From assembly GCF_000424385.1 (NCBI RefSeq), contig NZ_AUJU01000005.1, forward strand, positions 147,472 to 211,471: a stretch of DNA of 64,000 bases. The letters are read 5' to 3'. Of the stretch, positions 7,306 to 15,686 are shown piece by piece. The stretch is from Butyrivibrio sp. LC3010 (GTDB lineage: Bacteria > Bacillota > Clostridia > Lachnospirales > Lachnospiraceae). The notes under the pieces were generated by a model. That model searched no databases. It was not told the origin of the DNA and was given only the letters and a program-made list of their open reading frames with translations. The translations under genes and the position numbers were made by a program. The first letter of the stretch is position 1. Every line of letters starts with the position of its first letter.

Positions 7306-8658
7306 ATGAAAAAGGTCATAACCTACGGTTCATTTGATTTATTTCATGAAGGACATTATAGGATTCTCGAACGTGCTAAGGCACTTGGAGATTATCTTAT
7401 TGTGGGTGTGACCACAGAACATTTTGACAGGCAAAGAGGGAAACTTAATCTGGTTGACTCAATAATGACCAGAATAGAAAATGTGCGGCATACAGGCTTT
7501 GCAGATGAAATCATAGTTGAAGATCATGTGGGGCAAAAGGTAGAGGACGTACAGAAGTATGGAATTGATACCTTTGTGCTTGGGTCTGACTGGGAAGGGA
7601 AATTTGATTACCTGAAAAAATACTGCAATGTGGTCTATCTTGAGAGAACCCCCAATATATCATCTACTTTTTTAAGACATGACAGAATGAGGTTGATCAA
7701 GCTGGGAATAGTAGGTACAGGTAGAATTGCCATAAGATTCATAGATGAAACCAAATATGTATCAGGTGTGGAGGCAGTAGCGGCATACAATCCGGATGAG
7801 ATAAGTCTTAGCAATTTTGCAGTTAACTATCCGGTTCTTACTTTTTCAGATTATTTTGATGAATTTTTAAATGAAATAGATGCAGTTTATATAGCGTCTC
7901 CTAACGAGACCCATGCAGATTATGTCAGGAAGGCTATATTAGCAGACAAACATGTACTATGCGAGAAGCCAATGACCTTCACCTATGATGAAGCAGTAGA
8001 GATGTATGGACTTGCACATGATCACGGTGTAGTCCTGATGGAAGGAATAAGGGCAGCGTATCTTCCTGGATTTCAGCAGCTCCTTACAGTAGCTACAAAC
8101 GGGAGCATAGGAGATATTTGTGATATAGATGCATGTTTCACAAGAATTGGTGGGAAAAACACTCGAGAAATGTCAGATGTAAAATATGGCGGAGCGTTTA
8201 TGGAATATGGAAGTTATACAATGCTTCCAATATTTAAACTATTTGGCACAGAATACGAGGACATAAGGATAGATTCCATTCTTGGTGAAGGCGGAATTGA
8301 CAGATTCACGCGAGTACAGTTTTTATATAAAGATCGAATGGCTACATCAAAAACAGGAGCCGGAGTAAAGTCTGAAGGACAACTTGTAATATCAGGGACA
8401 GAAGGATACATAATTGCTCAATCTCCCTGGTGGCTCATTCAGAGCTTTGACGTGAGATACGAGGATCCCGATAAGGTAGATCACTACGATTCACCATTTA
8501 TCGGTGGCAGCGGTTTTAGATATGAGATCGCGGAATTCCTTGGCAAAATCAATAAGACAAGTGGCACGGATTATAAACTAACATCCCAGGAATCAATAGC
8601 TATGGCTAAAGTCGTAGAAAAATTCATGGGAATTCGAAGGCAACAGCAAGGCTGGTAG
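7306..8658 (+). CDS. Cytidylyltransferase - Gfo/Idh oxidoreductase fusion
   Basis: 450 residues, two enzymes in one chain. Residues 1-127 are a TagD-type cytidylyltransferase: H14-E-G-H17 (the HxGH site), GSDWEG near 93-98, and I118-S-S-T-F-L-R124. Residues 131-450 are a Gfo/Idh oxidoreductase (G134-I-V-G-T-G-R-I-A and CEKPM near 218). The pair parallels TarI/TarJ, in which a reductase makes an alditol phosphate and a cytidylyltransferase activates it with CTP. A CDP-alditol product is therefore the best inference; the substrate is unknown. Ribosome site agaggg at 7291. After the stop there are 440 bp without an intact gene. Confidence 0.82.
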   Translation: MKKVITYGSFDLFHEGHYRILERAKALGDYLIVGVTTEHFDRQRGKLNLVDSIMTRIENVRHTGFADEIIVEDHVGQKVEDVQKYGIDTFVLGSDWEGKFDYLKKYCNVVYLERTPNISSTFLRHDRMRLIKLGIVGTGRIAIRFIDETKYVSGVEAVAAYNPDEISLSNFAVNYPVLTFSDYFDEFLNEIDAVYIASPNETHADYVRKAILADKHVLCEKPMTFTYDEAVEMYGLAHDHGVVLMEGIRAAYLPGFQQLLTVATNGSIGDICDIDACFTRIGGKNTREMSDVKYGGAFMEYGSYTMLPIFKLFGTEYEDIRIDSILGEGGIDRFTRVQFLYKDRMATSKTGAGVKSEGQLVISGTEGYIIAQSPWWLIQSFDVRYEDPDKVDHYDSPFIGGSGFRYEIAEFLGKINKTSGTDYKLTSQESIAMAKVVEKFMGIRRQQQGW

Positions 8659-9100
8659 GTATTTTTAAAGAAATAAAGCAGGCAGCAGGGCTTGAAGATA
8701 GGTATTTTTAGATGTAATGCAGGCAGTCAGCTGTTAGATATTTTTATGAAGCATTGTAGGTATCAGGGCGGTTATACTGACGGTGCCAAAGATGCGGACA
8801 TATTGAGGGGAAGGTAGTTACATCAAGAGATTGGTGTGATGTGGCGAAGCTCGGTCAAAATGCGCAATCAAAATACAACTTGACAATAGCAAAGTTAAAA
8901 GATAATATGATTACTGTTCAAATGCCATAAAGGTATCCGGGCAAATCGCTCAAATAGTTCCATGAATACTACTAATTATCAGGGATTGTTGTATGAAGTT
9001 TTGTTCTGCTGATTGCTTATTATAGTAATTAGTAAATCTGATTAATTCTTCGTCCTTTATGGATATTTGAAATGGTAGTCATAAAGGAGGATAATTATGT
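8659..9100 (+). pseudogene. Gene-free stretch with decayed coding remnants
   Basis: No intact gene. A degenerate repeat of about 44 bp (taggtattttta..gcaggcag) occurs at about 8656 and 8700, with a third weaker copy near 8738. At about 8762-8929 two adjoining frames read like a broken protein: GGYTDGAKDADI, then after a frameshift EGKVVTSRDWCDVAKLGQ and on to a stop at 8929. Inverted repeat tactaatta (8970-8978) / taattagta (9026-9034) may belong to regulation of the next gene. I do not recognise the remnant. Confidence 0.35.
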
Positions 9101-9967
9101 ATGACAGAAGACACTATTGTAACTATTAACAGGGAACACAAGGACAGACTCTTTAACTTTATCTTTGGAACAGAGGCTAATCGAAAATGGACATTGCAAC
9201 TGTATAACGCTGTTAACGGTTCAGACTATGAGGATGAGACACAGATAGCATTCAATACACTTCAGAATTACTTATATGTAAGTATGAAAAATGACACATC
9301 GTTTGTCATAGCAGGAAGTATGAATTTGTATGAACATCAATCTACATATAATCCCAATATGCCATTAAGGATGTTAAGATATTTAAGTAGTCTGTATTCA
9401 AAATATATTGCTGATAATTCGCTGGATATTTTTGGAGAAACAATAATACAGTTACCGGTACCAAAACTTGTGGTATTCTATAATGGAGATAGAGAAGTAG
9501 ATGATGAGACAACACTTCGATTAAGTGATAGTTTTTTACCTGAGCAGAAAGGTAGATCTGACATTGAAGTTAAGGTGAGGATGCTTAATATAAATAGCGG
9601 GCACAACGATAAGATATTTCAGGTCTGCAAACCACTTAGTGAATATTCGTGGCTCATTGACAGAATAAAAAAAACTAAGAACCTGGAAGGCATAGAAAAC
9701 GCTGTGACTAAAGCTATAGACCAGATGCCAAATGATTTTGAAATTAAAAGATTTCTCACCAGTTTTAAACAGGAGGTTATTGATATGATGCTTGCAGAAG
9801 AACAGGAAATCAATGCACTTGAACTAATAGCTAAGGCGAATGAGAAAAAAGGTAAAATAATTGCCAGGTATGAGGATGGCATGTCGATAGCAGAGATTGC
9901 TAATAGAATGAACATTTCTACAAAATTTGTAGAGAATATGTTAACTGAAGCAGGTTTACTTAAATGA
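9101..9967 (+). CDS. Rpn/PD-(D/E)XK nuclease family putative transposase
   Basis: 288 residues. It resembles the recombination-promoting nuclease (Rpn, PDDEXK_2) proteins common in Lachnospiraceae: the NLYEHQSTYNPNMPLRMLRYL segment near 77-97 carries the E-x-Q of the nuclease core, and PVPKLVVFYNG near 122-132 is typical of the family. The C-terminus (about 250-285) is a helix-turn-helix-like segment (YEDGMSIAEIANRMNIS). Strong ribosome site aaggagga at 9083. It is a hitchhiker in the glycan locus and is followed by one of the recurring GCGCAGC terminators. Confidence 0.75.
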   Translation: MTEDTIVTINREHKDRLFNFIFGTEANRKWTLQLYNAVNGSDYEDETQIAFNTLQNYLYVSMKNDTSFVIAGSMNLYEHQSTYNPNMPLRMLRYLSSLYSKYIADNSLDIFGETIIQLPVPKLVVFYNGDREVDDETTLRLSDSFLPEQKGRSDIEVKVRMLNINSGHNDKIFQVCKPLSEYSWLIDRIKKTKNLEGIENAVTKAIDQMPNDFEIKRFLTSFKQEVIDMMLAEEQEINALELIAKANEKKGKIIARYEDGMSIAEIANRMNISTKFVENMLTEAGLLK

Positions 9968-10017
9968 TTTTAGGTTCAAAGGTAATGGTATAAGAAATAA
10001 TAGAATAAGACAAATTA

Positions 10018-10040
10018 AGCGCAGCGTAGGCTGCGCTTTT
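10018..10040 (+). terminator. Intrinsic terminator, copy 2 of the recurring hairpin
   Basis: Stem agcgcagc/gctgcgct with loop gtag, followed by tttt, 50 bp after the nuclease-family gene. Same stem as at 1882 and 11581. Confidence 0.8.
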
Positions 10041-10060
10041 ATAATACAAAAAATGATGAC

Positions 10061-10178
10061 TTTTTGTGGGCAAAAGCGGAAATCGCCCACAAAAATCCTG
10101 CCTTCGGCAGGACACGCCCCTCGCTTCGCGAGGACCTGGTCCAATACGATTCCCGTTTTTCTGAGGAAAACAGGAATC
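10061..10178 (+). repeat. Cluster of four consecutive hairpins, possible REP/MITE-like element or structured RNA
   Basis: Four hairpins in 118 bp: tttttgtgggc/gcccacaaaaa (11 bp perfect), tcctgcc-ttc-ggcagga (7 bp), cctcgc-ttc-gcgagg (6 bp) and gattcccgtttt/aaaacaggaatc (12 bp, one mismatch). They fill most of the gap between the nuclease gene and the ATPase gene and are GC-rich compared with the surroundings. The remaining bases to 10331 show only AT-rich sequence and a possible ribosome site (aaaggaag). Confidence 0.55.
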
Positions 10179-10331
10179 TATACATTATTAAGAATTTATA
10201 GGTATATCTTCGAATGAACAAAACAAGAGGAGAACTATCAAGTTAACTAAACTGAATTGAACATTCTACTAACTATGTTTATAATATTACTTTAGATGTA
10301 ATAACATTAAAAGGAAGGCAGATTATACCTA

Positions 10332-11543
10332 ATGGGAATGTACCTGGATCCAGGAAGTGAGAGCTTTGTAAAAGCTATCAAATCTGATATATACATAGAT
10401 AAAACCGGATTACTTGATATATTGAATTCGAATATTGGAAAAGAGAAGTGCTTTTTCGCAGTTAGCCGTCCGAGCAGATTTGGCAAATCCATGGCGGCAG
10501 GAATGATGGATGCTTATTACAGCCTTGGTTGCAATTCCAGGGAATTGTTTCAGAGCCTGGAAATCAGTAAGAAAGAAAACTTCGGAATATTTTTAAACAA
10601 ATATCATGTTCTTCATATAGACATGTCTACTTTCCTGAATGACGCAAAAGAGGGTGAAAATCCTGTCGACAACATGAACGATACTGTGCTGAATGAATTT
10701 AAGGAGGAACATTCAGATATAATAGATGAGACGATTACTACTGTTCCTAAAGCTATTGAAAAAGTTTGGAAGAAAGATGGAATAGGATTCATCATTATCA
10801 TTGATGAATGGGACTGCATTATTCGCGATGCAAAAGATGATAATAAACTGATAGAGTATTATCTTAAATATCTTCGTGGATTTTTTAAAACCGAGGAGGC
10901 TAAAAAGTGTGTTGCATTAGGCTATATTACAGGTATATTGCCTATAAAAAAATATGATGGTGAATCTGCGATGAACAATTTTAGCGAATATACAATGATT
11001 TCGCCCAAAAATCTGGCGCCATACTTTGGATTTACAAGAAAGGAAATAGAGCCATACCTGGAAAAGTATGATATGGAATTAGAAAAAATAGAGAAATGGT
11101 ACGACGGGTATGAAATGGAAACGCTTAATGCGGACAGAACCAGATCCTATGTTCATATGTACAATCCAAATTCTATAGTAGATGCTATTACTTTTAACAA
11201 AGTCGAGTCCTATTGGAAAAATACTGCGGGATTTAGACAACTAAATGATTACATTGGGTTAAATAAAGACGGACTTAAAGAAGCAGTCATTCATATGCTT
11301 TCGGGGGAAAAGATTCAGGTTGATGTCAGTACATTCCAAAATGATCTGACCAGTTTTTCATCAAAGGATGATGTTTTGACGGCCTTGATTCATATGGGGT
11401 ATTTAGGATTTGATTCCAGGACAAATGAAACTTATATTCCTAATGAAGAAGTCAGGGAGGTATTTAGCAGTGCAATAAAGGTAGGAAAATGGGAGGAAAT
11501 CGCGGAGGCACTCAGAAACTCAGAAGAACTACTGGAAGCATGA
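10332..11543 (+). CDS. AAA-ATPase-like protein, lacking C-terminal nuclease domain
   Basis: 403 residues. PF09820-type AAA-ATPase_like: N-terminal YIDKTGLLDIL, P-loop-like SRPSRFGKS near 48-56, Walker B-like IIIIDEWD near 157-164, and FGFTRKEIEPYL. Family members usually run to 520-590 residues with a C-terminal DUF1703 PD-(D/E)XK nuclease, as in the intact gene at 59165; here the chain stops before it, so this copy is truncated or a short variant. Function of the family is unknown; it is often linked to mobile or defence regions. Followed by the third GCGCAGC terminator. Confidence 0.75.
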   Translation: MGMYLDPGSESFVKAIKSDIYIDKTGLLDILNSNIGKEKCFFAVSRPSRFGKSMAAGMMDAYYSLGCNSRELFQSLEISKKENFGIFLNKYHVLHIDMSTFLNDAKEGENPVDNMNDTVLNEFKEEHSDIIDETITTVPKAIEKVWKKDGIGFIIIIDEWDCIIRDAKDDNKLIEYYLKYLRGFFKTEEAKKCVALGYITGILPIKKYDGESAMNNFSEYTMISPKNLAPYFGFTRKEIEPYLEKYDMELEKIEKWYDGYEMETLNADRTRSYVHMYNPNSIVDAITFNKVESYWKNTAGFRQLNDYIGLNKDGLKEAVIHMLSGEKIQVDVSTFQNDLTSFSSKDDVLTALIHMGYLGFDSRTNETYIPNEEVREVFSSAIKVGKWEEIAEALRNSEELLEA

Positions 11544-11580
11544 ACATAAGTCATAATAGAGTGTCGATAATAGATAGTTA

Positions 11581-11603
11581 AGCGCAGCGATAGCTGCGCT
11601 TTT
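11581..11603 (+). terminator. Intrinsic terminator, copy 3 of the recurring hairpin
   Basis: Stem agcgcagc/gctgcgct, loop gata, then tttt. It lies 38 bp after the ATPase stop and only 26 bp before the next start codon, so it separates or attenuates expression of the downstream glycan genes. Confidence 0.8.
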
Positions 11604-11628
11604 ATAATACATAAAAACAGGAGAAATA

Positions 11629-12054
11629 GTGTACAAACTAGGCTATACGCAAGGCGTATATGATATGTTCCACATAGGACATTTACACATTATAAATAAC
11701 GCAGCAAAGAGGTGCGAGAAGCTTATAGTTGGTGTTAATTCCGACAGTCTTGTTCAGCAGTACAAGAACAAGATAACAGTTATTTCGCAGGAAGACAGAG
11801 CTGAGATCATCAGAAATCTCAGAAGTGTTAATGAATGTGTAATTGTCGACACACTGGATAAAGTTCAGCTATATGAGAAATATCATTTCGACGCTGTATT
11901 TATCGGTGATGACTGGAAGGGCGATGAAAGGTGGATACAGACTGAGAAAGACTTAAAGCCATACGGGGTAGATGTTATATACCTTCCGCATACGCCGAAT
12001 ATATCCAGTACGCTTCTTAGGGTAGAAATTCCCAGACGAGTTGACGATATATAA
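11629..12054 (+). CDS. tagD: Glycerol-3-phosphate cytidylyltransferase-like protein (TagD family)
   Basis: 141 residues, the usual length for TagD/TarD. Contains H15-I-G-H18, RAEIIRNLR near 55-63, GDDWKG near 89-94 and ISSTLLR near 124-130, all family signatures for CTP binding. It should make CDP-glycerol or a related CDP-alditol in the cytoplasm. GTG start with ggag at 11619. The end overlaps the TagF-like gene by 14 bp, so donor synthesis and transfer are coupled. Confidence 0.85.
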   Translation: MYKLGYTQGVYDMFHIGHLHIINNAAKRCEKLIVGVNSDSLVQQYKNKITVISQEDRAEIIRNLRSVNECVIVDTLDKVQLYEKYHFDAVFIGDDWKGDERWIQTEKDLKPYGVDVIYLPHTPNISSTLLRVEIPRRVDDI

Positions 12055-13270
12055 TAATCTAAAATATATGAAAAGTAGTGATGATAAATATATACAGATG
12101 AGAAAAAGAAAAGCAGGCACATTAAGCTTGCTTTTTCGAATAATGTGGCTTTTGCCTGTCAAGAAGAACAGGGTGGTTTTTTCTTCCTACGAAGGAGATG
12201 GTGGCTTTTGCTGCAATCCAAGATATATAGCTGAAGAATTGCATAGAAGAAGGCCTGATCTAGAGATAGTATGGCTTCTTCATGATACTACAAAAGAATT
12301 TCCTGAGTATGTCAAGAAAGTAGAAGATAGTACTTTAAATACCGTGTATTACCTGGCAACAGCCAGAATCTGGATCGACAATTACAGAAAACCTTATGGA
12401 ACACTTAAACGTAAGGACCAGCTATATATTCAAACCTGGCATGCAACAATTGGATTTAAGGCGGTCGGTCTATACAGAGGAGATGCATTTCCTACAATAG
12501 CGCGGATGGTCAGTGAATGGGATTCTAATTTGGCTGATTACTTTCTGACTAATTCACAGTATTGTGATGATGTATATCCTAAAAAGCTTCTTTACAGCGG
12601 ACCAACGTTAAGGGTGGGATCACCTAGAATTGATCCAATGATTAACAATAAAGATGAATTATATAAAGCTATAAGAGAAAAGCTCGGTCTTGATATCAGC
12701 TGTAAATTATTACTATTTGCTCCAACCTTTCGGGGAGGTAATCAGCAAGGGAAAAAGCAGGTAATAGCTGAGACTCCACAAATAGACTTTGACAGATTGA
12801 TAAAAACTTTAACGGACAAATACAACTGTGAATGGAAGGTGCTGCTAAGACTTCATCCACAATTGTCTGCAAAATTGGACAAAATGCCTCTCCTATCAGA
12901 GGATGAGAGATTGATAGATGTAAGTCAAATGCCTGATATTAGCGAAATAATGGGCGGATGTGACATGGTGATAACAGACTATAGCAGCTGCGCATTCGAT
13001 GCAGCTTTTGCTGGAATTCCGGTATTACTTTTCGCGGATGATGTACAGGAATATGTTAAAAATCGTGGTCAGTTTATGTGGAAAAGAGAGGAACTGCCAT
13101 TTGATATAGCGGAAGATAATGACTTATTAAATAAGAATGCAGAATTATTTAATGAAAACAGATATAGAGAAAATGTAGAGTCCTTTATGCATAAATATTG
13201 TGTTGTTGAGGAAGGGCATGCAAGTGAGAGAGTGGTGGACGTGATACTGGATAATTATGCTGAGGAATGA
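12041..13270 (+). CDS. CDP-glycerol glycerophosphotransferase-like protein (TagB/TagF family)
   Basis: About 409 residues. Family signatures: QTWHATIGFKAVG (about 128-140, with the catalytic His), FLTNSQYCDDVY, GSPRIDP, LLFAPTFRGG (about 221-230), LRLHPQLS and the second catalytic block TDYSSCAFDAAFAGIPVLLF. It transfers an alditol phosphate from a CDP-donor, forming a phosphodiester. TTG 12041 overlaps tagD; ATG 12068 in the same frame is a possible alternative and neither has a strong ribosome site. No N-terminal membrane segment is visible. One transferase without a polymerase suggests decoration rather than a long teichoic acid chain. Confidence 0.85.
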   Translation: MTIYNNLKYMKSSDDKYIQMRKRKAGTLSLLFRIMWLLPVKKNRVVFSSYEGDGGFCCNPRYIAEELHRRRPDLEIVWLLHDTTKEFPEYVKKVEDSTLNTVYYLATARIWIDNYRKPYGTLKRKDQLYIQTWHATIGFKAVGLYRGDAFPTIARMVSEWDSNLADYFLTNSQYCDDVYPKKLLYSGPTLRVGSPRIDPMINNKDELYKAIREKLGLDISCKLLLFAPTFRGGNQQGKKQVIAETPQIDFDRLIKTLTDKYNCEWKVLLRLHPQLSAKLDKMPLLSEDERLIDVSQMPDISEIMGGCDMVITDYSSCAFDAAFAGIPVLLFADDVQEYVKNRGQFMWKREELPFDIAEDNDLLNKNAELFNENRYRENVESFMHKYCVVEEGHASERVVDVILDNYAEE

Positions 13271-13311
13271 TATCTGAGGAAGAGTAACTAGAAGGTGATG
13301 ATTTAAGAATT

Positions 13312-14820
13312 ATGCAGACAAATGTATTACATTGGCTAGACAATACTGCAAAAAGATATCCAAATGAAATGGCTATCATAGACGAAAATTACAGCATGAC
13401 ATGGAGTCAATATAGAAAAAAGAGTCTCGGGATAGCAAAAGCGATAATTGAAATGAATTATGGGCCAAAGAGACCGATTGTTGTTTATTTAGATAAAAGC
13501 GCAGCTGTTTTAGTTTCTTTTATGGGGACTGCATATAGCGGGAACTTTTATTCGCCAATTGACACGACAATGCCAAAGGCAAGAGTAGAAAAAATACTTG
13601 AAATACTAGAACCTGGGTTAATAATTACTTCGAGAAATCTTTTTTCTGCCATTAAAAAATTGGACTACAAGGGAGAAATAATAGTCTATGAAGATATTAG
13701 ATGTGTAGATGATTTTGGAGATGTGCTTGAAATACAAGAACATATTTTGGATACAGACCTTTTATACGTTTTATTTACATCAGGATCCACTGGAGTGCCT
13801 AAAGGAGTATGTATATCTCATGGAAGTGTAATTGATTATATTGACTGGGTGGTAGATACGTTTTCAATTTCATTTGATGATTCTTTCGGAAATCAAGCGC
13901 CTTTTTATTTTGACAATTCTATTTTGGATATATACTCATCTATGAAATCAGGTGCGGCGCTGTATCTTATTCCTAGGAAACTATTCTCACAACCTGTCCC
14001 ATTGTTAAACTATTTGAAGGAAAAAGAAATAAGTACTATTTTTTGGGTTCCTTCTGCTTTGATAGTAATATCAAAACTGAAAGCGCTTCGCAATGTGGAT
14101 TTAACAGGAACGTTAAAAAGAATACTATTTTGTGGTGAGGTTATGCCAAATAAGCAGCTGAATATTTGGCGAAAGTTTTTACCGAATGTTTTGTATGCTA
14201 ATTTGTATGGACCTACTGAAATCACGGATGCATGTACCTATTATATAGTAGACAGAGACTTTAGGGATGATGAACCGCTTCCTATTGGAAAACCAATGCG
14301 AAATACGGAAATAATGGTGTTGGATGAAGAAAACAAACTAATTTCAGATGAAGGAAAACCAGGAGAATTATGTGTTAGAGGTAGTTGTCTTTCTAAAGGT
14401 TATTACAATAATAAAGAGAAAACAGATTCTGCTTTTGTCCAAAATCCGATAAATGATTCTTATCCTGAAAAAATATATCGTACTGGTGATATAGTTCAGT
14501 ATAACGAAAAGCACGAGTTGGTCTATATGTCTAGAAAAGATTATCAAATTAAGCATATGGGTCACCGTATTGAACTGGGAGAGATTGAAACAGCAGTTTC
14601 TTCTTTGGAGGGAGTATCACAATGCTGCTGCCTTTATGATGAACAGCGTTGTAGAATCACGCTATTTATTGACAAAGAGATACCTAAAGAAGAGATTAAT
14701 CAAATGCTTATGAATTTGATTCCTGCATATATGTTTCCTGGTAAAGTGATAGTGATGAGAGATATGCCAATGAATGCGAATGGAAAAATAGATAGGGTTC
14801 GTTTAAAGGAATTGTTGTGA
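13312..14820 (+). CDS. Stand-alone amino-acid adenylation enzyme (DltA-like)
   Basis: 502 residues, ANL superfamily. Core motifs: A3 FTSGSTGVPKGV (about 158-169), A4 FYFDNS (about 198-203, the Asp that holds an amino group is kept), A5 YGPTEITDACTYY, A7 YRTGDI (about 389-394), and A10 NGKIDR near the end with the catalytic Lys. It should activate an amino acid as its adenylate and load a carrier protein. The likely carrier is the 78-residue protein at 16437. No DltB or DltD is nearby, so this is not an ordinary dlt operon. The stop overlaps the GTG of the formyltransferase. Substrate cannot be read with confidence. Confidence 0.85.
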   Translation: MQTNVLHWLDNTAKRYPNEMAIIDENYSMTWSQYRKKSLGIAKAIIEMNYGPKRPIVVYLDKSAAVLVSFMGTAYSGNFYSPIDTTMPKARVEKILEILEPGLIITSRNLFSAIKKLDYKGEIIVYEDIRCVDDFGDVLEIQEHILDTDLLYVLFTSGSTGVPKGVCISHGSVIDYIDWVVDTFSISFDDSFGNQAPFYFDNSILDIYSSMKSGAALYLIPRKLFSQPVPLLNYLKEKEISTIFWVPSALIVISKLKALRNVDLTGTLKRILFCGEVMPNKQLNIWRKFLPNVLYANLYGPTEITDACTYYIVDRDFRDDEPLPIGKPMRNTEIMVLDEENKLISDEGKPGELCVRGSCLSKGYYNNKEKTDSAFVQNPINDSYPEKIYRTGDIVQYNEKHELVYMSRKDYQIKHMGHRIELGEIETAVSSLEGVSQCCCLYDEQRCRITLFIDKEIPKEEINQMLMNLIPAYMFPGKVIVMRDMPMNANGKIDRVRLKELL

Positions 14821-15686
14821 ATTATACATCATTTAAGAAAGTTATTGTGATTGGCTCTTGGAACGTGGCAGAGGGAGTCTTGCGAATAGTTGAAAGAAAG
14901 AAAAAGGATTATCTGTATGACATCTTATACATTGATAATGGCGATGCTTTATATAGTCCAGCCGGAAGATTTGCTGATAAAGTTGGCATTGCTCATATAA
15001 GGGAGACTGAACACGATAATCTTACGAAATTCTTTTCTTCTATTACTGAGAAATCATTGATAATAAGTGTTGGGAATTACTATTTGTTTCCGAAGGAAAT
15101 TGTAGAAAAAGAACATATTGTCATTATAAATTTTCATAATGCTATTTTGCCTAATTATCCAGGGAGAAATGCTGCTACGTGGGCTATTTATATGGGAGAA
15201 AAAACCACAGGTATTACGTGGCATTACGTATCCAGTGGAATAGACGATGGCGCTATTATAAATCAAGAGTTCTGCCAAATTGATGGAGATGAAAAGGCGT
15301 ATCAGCTAGTGAGTGATCAGATGAAGATCTCCATATGTGGATTTGAGAAGTGTATTGATTTAGTTTTACTTGAAAAAGCAAAAGTTACTAATCAGGACAT
15401 AGAATCTAGTAGAAAAATTTATTATTCCGATGAGATACCACAAAATGGATTGTTTTCGATTCATGATAATCCAGATAAAATTTATAGATTGTTAAGGTCC
15501 ATTGATTATGGCAAAGCTTCAGTATTTCCTCCAGCAAAATTTATAATAGATGGAAAACTGAGAGAAGTGATTCGTTATCGCATTTGCCAAGAAGATGCAA
15601 AAGCCAATAATGTCATATCGCTGAAATTTGGGAATGGTAAGTACTTATTGATACGATATAAAAATTCTGAGGAGGAATCATATTGA
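14817..15686 (+). CDS. Formyltransferase-family protein
   Basis: 289 residues. The Fmt/ArnA/GART fold is indicated by N105-F-H107-N-A-I-L-P-N-Y-P-G-R-N and GITWHYVSSGID143-D-G, matching the catalytic Asn, His and Asp of 10-formyl-tetrahydrofolate-dependent formyltransferases. The C-terminal part after 215 is of the small accessory type. GTG start inside the stop of the adenylation gene, and its own stop overlaps the next gene, so all are translated together. In linear gramicidin synthesis a formyltransferase domain formylates a carrier-bound amino acid; a similar job, or formylation of an amino sugar, is inferred. Confidence 0.8.
   Translation: MNYTSFKKVIVIGSWNVAEGVLRIVERKKKDYLYDILYIDNGDALYSPAGRFADKVGIAHIRETEHDNLTKFFSSITEKSLIISVGNYYLFPKEIVEKEHIVIINFHNAILPNYPGRNAATWAIYMGEKTTGITWHYVSSGIDDGAIINQEFCQIDGDEKAYQLVSDQMKISICGFEKCIDLVLLEKAKVTNQDIESSRKIYYSDEIPQNGLFSIHDNPDKIYRLLRSIDYGKASVFPPAKFIIDGKLREVIRYRICQEDAKANNVISLKFGNGKYLLIRYKNSEEESY

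Noticed and set aside
6812..7306. 164-codon open frame on the - strand
   Set aside because: Antisense to the NusG paralogue gene, with low-complexity Ser/Ile/Leu composition and no ribosome site.
11629..13270. Full wall teichoic acid operon
   Set aside because: Only one cytidylyltransferase and one TagF-like protein occur here; there is no TagO, TagA or transporter. Best seen as phosphodiester decoration of a glycan.
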